Assembly (NCBI GenBank): GCA_018398585.1
Contig: JAGTTD010000001.1
Coordinates: 14,014,501-14,078,500, forward strand
Source: Simmondsia chinensis
Taxonomy: Eukaryota; Streptophyta; Magnoliopsida; Caryophyllales; Simmondsiaceae
Direction of reading: 5' to 3'
DNA length: 64,000 bases
The notes under the pieces were generated by a model. The model saw only the letters and a list, made by a program, of their open reading frames with translations, was not told the DNA's origin and did not search any database. Shown in pieces: positions 55,459-64,000 of the stretch (the stretch's first letter is position 1; each line of letters begins with the position of its first letter). The translations under genes and the position numbers were made by a program.

Positions 55459-56564
55459 ATGTCTGGGGTGCGTGATGCTGTGGCTGAGAGTTTGGGACTG
55501 GCAGATGGTGGTGCAGGTACTGCCACTTGGGCTGACCGGGTCCGAACCATTGAGTTGAACACTTTGCAATATTTTGAACCTGTTCTTGTTGACGGCAAGC
55601 CTCTAGGGGTTGTTCCTGATGAGGTCTTAGATTCCGCCAACGATCTATGGGACTGTTGCTTGGTGGGTAGGCTCATTGGCGCGGGATTGGCCTTCTCTCG
55701 TGCTCAGGAGATTTCTAGTTTTCTCTGGGGGAATAAGGGCCTTGAATGTGTCCTATCTGATGGAGAAGTTTATTACTTTCGGTTTCGCACTAGGGCGCAA
55801 GCCGAGAACGTGTTGTTAGGTGGTCTTTGGTTCTTCAAGGGTATTTGCATGTCCCTCCAGCTTTGGAAGGAGGGACTAACAGGGCGTAAGGATAGCCAAA
55901 CTGCTCCTATTTGGGTCCGGATATCGGGTCTTCCTTTGTCTCTTTGGAAGCCCGTGGGGATTAGCTATGCTAGTAGTACCGTTGGTTGGCCTTTGTTGAG
56001 GTGAGGGCCACGGCTCCTGCGCCGCGGGTGACCCTCATTGAGGTGCATGGTGTTCGGGTCCGCCTGGGTATCACGTGTGAAGGAATGCCGAAGCGTTGTC
56101 CAACTTGTATGGTGTTTGGGCATGATTGTTCGCCTCCTGCTGCTCGGGAGGCTCCTAGTAACGCCGCCCCAGTGCTAAGGCGTAGAAAGAAGAAAAAATC
56201 TAAAAATAAAAATGGTGTTGAGACTTCGGGTGGCCTCACGGTGCCGGCGTCAGTGCCGGTGCTGGTGGGTGTCACGGCGGTCGATGGGCGGGGTTGGTGG
56301 CATGGCTATTGCCGCTAGATCGGTGAAGGAGTGGAGAGTCGTTGGTGGGGAGAGAGAAAGTGGGCCGCCTATTGGTGACGGTCTTGACTAGCCTACGGCT
56401 CACACCGGGCCCAATTTGGGACCGGGTACTATCAGGCCCATGCTGGGCCCTGCACCGGCCCACACCTCTCATTCTGCTACTGATTCGTCCGCTGATGGTG
56501 AGGAAGCTAGCTCGAAGGAGGATTTGAGTCGCGCTCTTGTTCCTATGGAGGTTGAGGAGGCTTA
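55459..56564 (+). pseudogene. L1 ORF1 (DUF4283 / zinc knuckle), frameshifted
   Basis: The start MSGVRDAVAESLGLADGG begins a DUF4283-type region: CVLSDGEVYYFRFRTRAQAE, GGLWFFKGICMSLQLWKEG, PIWVRISGLPLSLWKPVGI. The frame stops at 56004. The continuation in another frame from 55986 shows VRVRLGITCEGMPKRCPTC and FGHDC, the zinc-knuckle part. Later frames run to the VEEA stop at about 56564. Confidence 0.85.
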
Positions 56565-56858
56565 GGATGCTCTTTTGAGGATTTATGAGCCTCTTGCTTG
56601 TGTTGAGAGCCGGCCTGCGGAGACAGTTCCTAGTATCGAGTCTCCGAACCGGTTCGCTCTTCTGGCCGAGCGGCAGTCTGGGGAGGCGTCCACATCGGAT
56701 GCTCCTCCCAACCCTGCTCCAGATGTTTGTGTTACGCGCTTTGCTGCTGCTGCTCTCGTTGCTCAGGGTATTCAGGCTACTCGGGGCGCTCAGGATGCTC
56801 AGGGTACTCGTGGTAGCCGTAAAGGCCGTGGGGGTCCGCGATAGTTCTCCAGTTTCCC

Positions 56859-59800
56859 ATGATAGGATGCTGGAATGTGAGGGGGTTTAATAACCCCAAT
56901 ACTATCGGTGTTGTGCATAGCTGGATCTCTTCCAGTCGTTTGAGTCTAGTTGGCTTGGTTGAGACCAAGACGAACCCTGTTTTTGTTGAGTCCGCTGTTA
57001 CCCACTGTGCTAAGGGGTGGCAGTTTCTGATCAGTGGGGTGCGACCCTGTGGGTGTCGCATCATTGTTTTATGGGATCCAACTTTTTACCGTGTAGTGAG
57101 AGCACAGGGTGGAGATCAGTATCTCACCTGCCGAGTTTCTGATACCCGAGGTGATTTGGAGTTCACTGCTACATATGTCTACGGCTTTAACGAGCCAGGA
57201 CAGCGTCGGAAGCTATGGAGGTATATTCGAGGAGCCAGCGCGGGTCTTTAAGGGGAGCCTTGGATACTTCTTGAAGACTTTAATGCCATCCTCAATCCGA
57301 CTGATAAGAGAGGTGGTCAGGACTCTTGGCCTGGCCACATGGATGACTTGAGGGACTGTGTTCATGATTTTGAGCTCACAGTTTTGCCGTTCTCTGGGCT
57401 ACGTTACACATGGTCCAATGGGTTAGATGGGGACGCTCTCATTCTGAAGCGTTTCGACTGGTGCATGGTGAACGAAGCCTGGCTTCGCACTTATTCTTCC
57501 TCATCTACTGAGTTCCTTCCACTGGAGTTATGTTCAGACCAATGTCCCTTTGTAGTTAAAGTCCTTGGAGAGCGCCGCACATCGTGGCTCCCTTTCAAGT
57601 TCTTTAACTTTTGGGCTGACCATGAGGAGTTTCTACCTACTGTGAGGAGGGTTTGGGAGACTAGTATTGAGGGCATGCTTATGTTTCAGCTCACTCAGAA
57701 GCTGAAGAGGCTGAAGGGTGAGCTGAAGGCCCTCAATGCTAGACATTATAGCCACATATCGGCTCGGGTTGTGGCGACGAGGGATGCCTGGAGGGAGGTT
57801 CAGCGGGCTCTAGATGATGGGCCCGAAAGTATGTTACTTCGTGAGGAGGAGCGTCGTCTGTCTCCGGAGTACTCGCAGTTGTGTAGGGATGAGGAGGCTT
57901 TCTATCGTCAGAAGTCTCGCATCCAGTGGCTCTCTTTGGGAGATCAGGCCACTAGTTTTTCCATAAGTCTATCACGCATCGGCAGGCTAGGAGCCGGATC
58001 TCTTCTATCATTCGTGCTGATTGCAGGAGGACATACGATGACAGTGAGGTTTTTGAGACAGGAGTCTCCTACTTTCGAGACTTATTGACAGAGCCGAGTG
58101 GGCCGCTTCATGAGGATATTTCGGAGCTCTTTCAGACCCGTCTTTCTGAGGATCAGGTTCGTCCGCTATCTGTTCTGATTACTGATGTTGAGGTGAGAGA
58201 TGCACTGTTCTCCACTGGCGATGATAGGGCATCTGGCCTTGATGGCTATACCTCCCTCTTTTTTAAGAGGGCTTGGGACGTGGTGGGGCGTGATGTTGTT
58301 CGAGCTGTTCGGTCTTTCTTTCAATCAGGGCGCATGCTTGGCGCTCTGAACTCCACTTGTATCAGCTTGATCTCAAAGGTGGAGAATCCCTCCACTTTCA
58401 CTGACTTTCGCCCGATCTTCTGTTGCAATGTGATCTATAAGTGCATCACTAAGATCATTGCAAACCGGCTGAAGGGGGTTCTTCCTTAACTCATTGATGA
58501 CTCGCAGTCTGCTTTCGTTCCTTGGCGAAGGATATTTGATTGTATTATGTTGGCTCAGGAGCTTCTGCACGACTATCACCTTCGGACGCTTTTGCCTCGA
58601 TGCGCCCTGAAGATTGATCTTCGCAACGCTTTTGACACGGTGTGCTGGGAGTTCATTCTTACTGCTATGCGCTGTATGGGTATTCCTAAGGTCATGATTC
58701 GATGGGTGCGGGAGTGTCTTTCCACAGCCAGATTTTCAGTCGCCATTAACGGCAAGCTTTGTGGTTATTTCGGCACGAGCAGGGGCATCAGGCAGGGGGA
58801 TCCTCTCTCGCCCTACCTCTTTGTTATTGCCATGGAGGGCTTACGGGGTTTGCTTCACCGTGCATCTTCTGATCCGAGGTTTCGCTTTCATCCTCGTTGC
58901 CAGAGTACTAACCTTACTCACTTGTACTTTGCTGATGACCTTATGATTTTTAGTGAGGCTGATGAGGGTAGTTTGTCAGTTATTCGTGAGACTTTAGATC
59001 GTTTTGCTGCACTGTCGGGGTTGTCCTCGAATGCAGCAAAGAGCACCGTCTTCATTACTGGGGTTGACTCTGAGCTTCAGCAAACTCTCCTTGATATTTT
59101 GGTGCTCCGGTTGGGTCAGTGCCCGGTCAAGTATTTGGGTGTGCAGCTCATCACGACGAGGCTACGGTTCATCGACTGTAAGCCTCTATTAGACCGCATC
59201 CTTGCTCGCATCCAGCTTTCGACATCTCGTGCTTTATCTTATGCCGGGCGCTTGCAGCTTATCAGATCGGTCCTGTTCTTTTTTGAGGTCTTTTGGTCAT
59301 CTGTCTTCATTCTCCTGAAGCTGATGATCAAGAAGATTGAGTTGACTCTTGCAGCCTTTCTCTGGAAGGGCGCTTCTTTGGGCCCGGGTGGGGCCATGGT
59401 CTCCTGGGAGCATATCTGTTACCCTCGCAGGGAGGGCGGTCTCGGGGTTCGGCGTCTGCATGAGTGGAACCAGGCTTCTCTCATAAAGCATATTTGGGTT
59501 CTACTCGCCAATCGTGATTCTCTCTGGCCTCGGTGGATTCATGCCAACCGACTCCAGGAGAAGTCCTTCTGGGATATTCAGCCGAGAGGTTCGATTTCAT
59601 GGTCTTGGAGGAGCATTCTTGGTGTTCGATCGCTTTGTGCTCGGGCTTTTCGGCATATCATTGGTGATGGCCAGGACACTGCTTTGTTGTCCCATTACTG
59701 GCTGTCGTGTGGACGTCTGGAGGGGCGGTTCACTTTCCGCCGCCTCCATTCCACTGGTCATCGTTTGGGCTCTCGAGTTTTAGATATTATTGAGGGTGAT

Positions 59801-60484
59801 CAGTGGCGTTTCCCACGGGATATTGATAAGCTGCTTCCTATCTAGGATTCTGTTGACTTCAGGCCTCGACCGGGGCTAGCTGACAGTGTACGATGGATGA
59901 GGGACCCAGCTGGTGTTTTCACCACTAGATCGGCATGGGAGACGATTTGCAGTCGGAGGGAGGAGGACTCCATCCATCATCTCCTTTGGTTTCAGCTCCA
60001 CATCCTGAGGCACTCCTTCATTTTGTGGCTTGCCTCCTGTGAGCGACAATGGACATTTGACAGACTGCTGAGACATCGAGTGCAGGATGTACAGGCTACT
60101 TGCATGTTGTGCGGGTCAGATGCTTAGTCGCATGACCATCTCTTCTTCACGTGCAGCTACTCTGGTACTGTTTAGTCTAGGGTGTCCTCTCGCACCTCTT
60201 TTTCCTGGCCCACGCTTTCATGGCGCGAGCTGGTTCAGTGGGCTGCTACCAGGCTCTGTGGCCATGGGGTGGATCGGATCCTTGCCCGCCTTTGTTTCTC
60301 CGCTACGGTTTACATCCTCTGGTATGAGCGTAACCTGAGGATTCATCGCTTTCGGTCCAGGCCTTCTGCAATCATCACTAAGGAGATCATAGGATTGATC
60401 CGCAATCATCTTATTGTCGCTCCTACGCTTCGCGGTGCTCATATCCACTCGCAGCTTCTGCAGGAGTGGGGGATTGAGCATTAG
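56859..60484 (+). pseudogene. L1 ORF2: endonuclease, reverse transcriptase, zf-RVT
   Basis: MIGCWNVRGFNNPN starts the endonuclease (LVGLVETKTN; frame broken at 57251, resuming near 57285-57340 with VLPFSGLRYTWSNG). RT begins at 58085 (DDRASGLDGYTSLFFKRAW, FRPIFCCNVIYKCITKIIAN). It is interrupted by a TAA at 58487-58489 without a frame change, and continues with ALKIDLRNAFDTVCWEF, GIRQGDPLSPYLFVIAMEGL and the catalytic LYFADDLMIF. The C-terminal zf-RVT part (59897-60484: TTRSAWETI, CMLCGSDA) is frameshifted. At least one stop and several shifts inactivate it. Confidence 0.9.
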
Positions 60485-60627
60485 CTTTGTTTCTTTCTTT
60501 GATTGATTCGTTGATGTGGACCTTTTGGCCTTGGCTTGGGGTATGCCCCTCATAAACTTTTACATATACTTTTGATTATATATGATATTTATCACTGATT
60601 TACCAAAAAAAAGTAATAAAATTATTA

Positions 60628-60910
60628 GGGTTCATTTACTAGGCACTAAGGCATTGGATCTCATTAGAACTTCGAATTTAAGCGTGCTTAGGCGAGAGTA
60701 ATAACAGGATGGATGACCTCTTGGGAAGTCCTCATGTTGCTAATCCTATAATATTGGATGTCCTCGGAAACAACCTCTCGTCAGGGTTACACCATGAAGG
60801 GGTAAGGCAGCGTACATCCACCCCCCCTCCCCCACCCCCCCCCCCAGACCCGCTTAAGCGGGAGCCCTTAAGACAGTGGGTCTGTTGTTGTTGTTGTTGT
60901 TGTTGTTGTT
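60628..60910 (+). mobile_element. 5S-rRNA-headed SINE with RTE tail
   Basis: Positions 60628-60746 (119 nt) match plant 5S rRNA end to end: GGATCTCATTAGAACTTCG, TTAAGCGTGCTTAGGCGAG, GGATGGATGACCTCTTGGG and AAGTCCTCATGTTGC, with scattered changes in the internal promoter. After seven bases, TTGGATGTCCTCGGAAACAA begins the RTE LINE terminus, ending CAGTGGGTCTG(TTG)n at 60910. Class SINE3-like is inference. No clean TSD was found; the left flank is split by the L1 insertion (rejoin 54841 and 60613). Alternatives are a Cassandra-type LTR piece or a chance junction. Confidence 0.6.
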
Positions 60911-61132
60911 AGTAAGGTACCCAGACGATAAAAGATCAAACTTTAAGTAACCGAAATCATAAATCCCAATTTTTTATTTCTCAATTTCAAACTCGAAGTA
61001 AATTAGGTATATAAACGATGAAATAATTTAAATAAAGATATAAGAGAAAAAAGCATTATGTTTTATTTTTTTAGAAGATAAGAACAATAAACGAGCTATC
61101 AGTGGACAACTTTATCTAATGCATCATAACAA
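60911..61132. other. AT-rich spacer
   Basis: Nothing recognisable. Confidence 0.5.
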
Positions 61133-61435
61133 TGTTGATGTATTTTCAAAAGTAAGTACTTAATGAAGTGTTTTAGAAGTGTTTCATACTTTTGTATAAA
61201 GTTTTTGATTTAAGTGTAGTGTGTGTCAACACATAGTCCTGTAGGAACACTCTCGGGGGTCAGAGTGTCGACACACAAGTCTTACATAACCGCGTGTGTT
61301 GAAGTAAGTGTTGATACTCACTTCGACACACAATCTTACATTAACCCCGTGTGTTGATGTAAATATCGACACTCGGTTCGACACACAGCCTTACATAAGG
61401 CTGAGTGATGATCTGTGTGTCTGATGTGTCTCAGA
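61133..61435 (+). mobile_element. Truncated Copia LTR with palindrome array
   Basis: It starts TGTTGATGTATTTTCAAAA, as in the two Copia LTR families, and includes the block AGTCCTGTAGGAACACTC homologous to AGTCCTATAGAACGC near 15779. TCGA/TTGA palindrome centres lie at 61227.5, 61269.5, 61300.5, 61312.5, 61324.5, 61355.5, 61367.5 and 61379.5 (spacing 42, 31, 12, 12, 31, 12, 12). No TATA box or U5 follows, so the fragment ends near 61435. It could instead be the start of the adjacent Athila LTR. Confidence 0.6.
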
Positions 61436-62795
61436 TTTACTCATCTTTTAATTGTTAGTTTAATTATTTTGTACCTATTTAATTATAATTCTTCACTTAT
61501 TTTGGCAATTTTTATGTTTATCAGGTTTGAAATTAAAGTTCCGAAAATTGTCAAATGTTGATGCAAATAAGACAAATTCGATGCGTAAATAATTAAATCA
61601 AGTCAATTGAAGATTGGAACGAGATAATATAAGTCCGGAACCCGGGCCCAACAAACCCAGGCCCAAACATCACCGACCAGGTCACCGAACCCACACCAGC
61701 CAGCCCGCAGCACCTTCACCACTATCCCGACCTGCACCAGTTCGGCCCAACCACAACCCACACCTATCCCGGCCCATACCCACACCTCCAGGCCCGAAAC
61801 ACCAAGCCCAGTTCGCTAGGATTGTGAGGCATCGCTATAAATTGGGATTTGGGTCATAGTTCGACTCTATTTTTGGGATTTGGAGAATTTGGCTCTCTGT
61901 TTTGGGCTTCTGATTCCTCACCTCAGCTTTCTCTCTCTCCTCTCAGCTTCTCAATTTCTTTTTCTATTTTTTTTTGGTTAAATTAGAACGAGAGCGAAAT
62001 TAGCATGAAGACCTACATGAGTTCGTTCATCTCCTCCTTCACCGGATCATTCTTGATGGAGAGCTAACTTGCTCTCTGGGGTTAGATGAAATCTTTGCCT
62101 TTACTTTTGTTTACTTTTAATTCGGGTTAATTTGATTGTTTACATGAATTGCTTGGTTGAGATAAATACTTTAAAGTATTATATTTTTATTGTTTATTCA
62201 ATTGATATGATTATTGAGTTTGTAACCTTTCATTGTTGATATTGATATTTATAAATTAATTCTTTGTGCTTGTAGTCTTAGGATTAATTAATCAAGCAAT
62301 AGTATTAACTATATTGTTAATTAAAGTCTATCTTCCCAATGCTTTAGTTAGATAGGGTTAATACGTAATAATTAACAATACGTTAGGTAGAGCCTATTTT
62401 CCTTATGCTTTAGTTAGATAGGGTCAATATGCAATACTAACAATATTATCTTTGGAGGTTAAAGCTTGTAGCATAAACCATTACCCGTGTGACAATCAAT
62501 AATCTCAATTTAAGAGTTAACACAAAAATAAGTGGCTAATGATGGATTCGAAACCCTAGGCTCCAATTTAATACACGTTCCCGATTAGTAGTAAATTACT
62601 TTAGTTTAATTGTTATTTTCTAGATTAATTAACACAAATATATCACTTTTTTCTTAAATCAATTTAGGTCATAGATTAAATTCACGCACTTTTAGTCCCT
62701 GTGGTTCGACACCTTCTCGCCCTATACTTCAATTTAGGTGTGTTTAATAGATAATGTTTTATATTAAATTTTGATAGACGTAGAAAAATATATCA
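61436..62795 (+). repeat. 5' LTR of an Athila-like Gypsy element (left edge uncertain)
   Basis: It ends ATATATCA at 62795, six bases before the primer site. A TATA box CTATAAATTGGG lies at about 61834-61845. A CCC/GGC-rich patch at 61640-61810 gives a spurious Pro-rich frame. The left edge is not defined; if the Copia-like start at 61133 belongs to it, the LTR is 1663 bp. Confidence 0.6.
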
Positions 62796-62801
62796 AGATT
62801 T

Positions 62802-62820
62802 TGGTGCCGTTGCTGGGGAC
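62802..62820 (+). promoter_or_regulatory. Primer-binding site (tRNA-Asp type)
   Basis: TGGTGCCGTTGCTGGGGAC is close to TGGCGCCGTTGCCGGGGA, the tRNA-Asp-complementary primer site typical of Athila-group elements. Confidence 0.8.
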
Positions 62821-63176
62821 TAGGCAACGTTCTTAATTTTATTTTTAGGATTTTCTTTTATTTTTAACTTTCTATTTCTTCTTTAGTTTTAAATTATTTT
62901 ATCTTATTTTTCAACACAGGATTTGAAATCTTAATTTGATTTTTAATTTATGATTTTTAATTTTTAATTTTCTTTAATTGTTATTGTCTCTTTTCTTTAA
63001 AAAAATAAAAAAAAATTTCTTTTCTTGTTATTAGCATTATTTTTCTTGTGATTTTCGAGCATAAGTAGATTTTAGGGTATCTTGTTATTTGTCTTTTTTT
63101 TAGTATTTGTTTTGTCTGTTTTATTTGTTTTGCTTATTTAATTTTTAATTTACTTGCCTGGTGTGGTTAATTGTTC
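62821..63176 (+). other. Athila 5' untranslated leader
   Basis: T-rich leader between the primer site and gag. No features. Confidence 0.6.
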
Positions 63177-64000
63177 ATGCACGGTCGTCTCTCTTTGTCT
63201 CTTGACCTTACCATGTTCAACCCTGAAATTGAAAGAACTTTAAGAGACCTTAGAGCCCAACACCAAGCAAAATGCACTAGTGCTAACTCGGATTTAGTAA
63301 TGGCTAACGAACAACAACCACATGCGCTGGTGGAGTATTTTACTCCCACTGCATATGCCTCACCATCTTGCATTAGGTTGCCACCCATATCCCATCAGTT
63401 CGAGCTGAAGCCACATATTATACAGATGCTTCCTTCGTTCCATGGCTTAAGCAATGAGAACCCATATAGTCACTTGGACAGTTTCATGGAGGTTTGCTCA
63501 ACCTATTGGATTCCTAATGTTAGTGATGGCGCCATCTTACTTCGCCTTTTACCTTTCTCTTTGAAGGATAAGGCTAAGTATTGGTTAGGCACCTTACTTA
63601 GTGGGACGATTAGCACCGAGACTCAAATGCAACAAGAATTTCTTAAAAAATTATATCCCATTATTAAGACTAACACTGCTAGGAGAACCATTAACACCTT
63701 CGCTCAACTTCCTACTGAGGAGTTTCACGAGAGTTGGGATAGGTTTAGGGAACTCTTGTCCACATCATGCTATCCCTAAATGGCAACTAGTCCAAAACTT
63801 TTATTACGGGTTGAATGAAAAGGTTCAACAAACTGTTGATGTCTCGTGTGGTGGTCAGTTCCTTAGAAAGAATGAGAATGAGGCGTGGGAATTGTTCGAG
63901 CTTTTGAATAAGAATTCACGACAATTTGCCGCACATGCACGTCTTAATGTTACTAGGTTCAAGAGAGGAGTAAATGAGATTGCTCACACCTCCATCTTAG
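63177..64000 (+). pseudogene. Athila-like Gag, partial, frameshifted
   Basis: Start taken at ATG 63177. A short N-terminal part contains MFNPEIERTLRDLRAQHQ. Retrotrans_gag follows: MLPSFHGLSNENPYSHLDSF, LLPFSLKDKAKYWLGTL and FHESWDRFRELL. The frame ends at 63779. The continuation in another frame, CPHHAIPKWQLVQNFYYGL and later FELLNKNSRQFAAHARLN, shows a small frameshift near 63755. It is cut by the window edge. Confidence 0.85.

Larger units (their letters stand above)
54857..60612 (+). mobile_element. Full-length L1-clade LINE
   Basis: A perfect 15-bp TSD, GTAATAAAATTATTA, lies at 54842-54856 and 60613-60627. The 5.76-kb element has a 5' UTR (to 55458), ORF1, ORF2 with endonuclease, RT and a zinc-binding C-terminus, a 3' UTR with CTTGGGGTATGCCCCTC, and a short A tail (60605-60612). 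Both ORFs carry stops or frameshifts. Confidence 0.95.

Noticed and set aside
60628..60746. Functional 5S rRNA gene
   Set aside because: Many substitutions, including in the internal control region, a single copy and an attached LINE tail. It is a derived sequence rather than a working rRNA gene.
61614..61859. Pro/His-rich 81-residue protein
   Set aside because: It falls within the Athila-like LTR upstream of its TATA box; the composition reflects a CCC/GGC-rich patch.

Overview
The window is nuclear DNA of a flowering plant, probably a eudicot. The signs are an AT-rich background, nested Copia and Gypsy LTR retrotransposons, RTE- and L1-type LINEs, tRNA-iMet and tRNA-Asp primer sites, and one intron-containing plant gene of the DUF3527 family. 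I cannot name the species. Nearly all of the 64 kb is transposable elements (TEs), many nested, and most can be bounded by target-site duplications (TSDs).

Layout. 1-3177: old LTR-like remnants. 3178-8219: a non-autonomous Copia relative with 613-bp LTRs, TSD AAATG. 8225-15613: AT-rich DNA with a TIR element carrying a truncated RTE LINE (9414-10366), a pyrimidine/purine foldback element (10711-11625), a 21-bp-unit inverted-repeat locus (13660-14290) and a hAT-type element (14675-15347, TSD CCCACAAA). 15614-21692: a nearly intact Copia element. 22170-23672: a solo TRIM LTR and a complete TRIM. 23878-29265: a decayed Gypsy chromovirus. 29487-30463: a Harbinger/Tourist-type element. 30520-40721: a decayed Copia interrupted by an internally deleted L1, a full-length RTE LINE (36361-40508) and an RTE tail. 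41070-46829: a Gypsy element, TSD TATTA. 47990-53170: the only convincing host gene, a DUF3527 protein (CDS join 49694..52213, 52652..52894, about 920 residues); its last intron has been colonised by an RTE tail and a TRIM LTR. 53832-54038: a tRNA-type SINE. 54857-60612: a full-length but mutated L1 LINE with a perfect 15-bp TSD. 60628-60910: a 5S-rRNA-like head joined to an RTE LINE tail. 61133-61435: a Copia LTR fragment. From about 61436 to the window end: the 5' part of an Athila-like Gypsy element.

Most notable. (1) The two related Copia families (3178-8219 and 15614-21692) have no tRNA-type primer site after the 5' LTR. Instead the first bases after the LTR pair with a site inside the same LTR (10 and 12 bp), and the two families differ by two compensated base pairs. 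This suggests self-priming, or a U5-leader stem that replaces tRNA priming. (2) Their U3 regions, upstream of the TATA box, carry arrays of a palindrome (core TGTGTCGACACA) whose centres are spaced 21 and 41-44 bp, about two and four helical turns. The same palindromes, again in 21-bp pairs, occur in the separate inverted-repeat locus near 13.7-14.3 kb and, with 12/31/42 spacing, in the fragment at 61.1 kb. (3) A 5S-rRNA/RTE chimera looks like a 5S-headed SINE. (4) The 15-bp TSD of the RTE LINE shows that the several SINE-like TTG-tailed fragments in the window share the 3' end of that LINE.

The elements interact as expected: the near-intact Copia is the likely source of proteins for its non-autonomous relative, and an RTE machinery like that at 36361-40508 is the likely mobiliser of the TTG-tailed fragments and the 5S chimera. 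All identities, lineages and boundaries were judged by eye; no alignment or database search was run.
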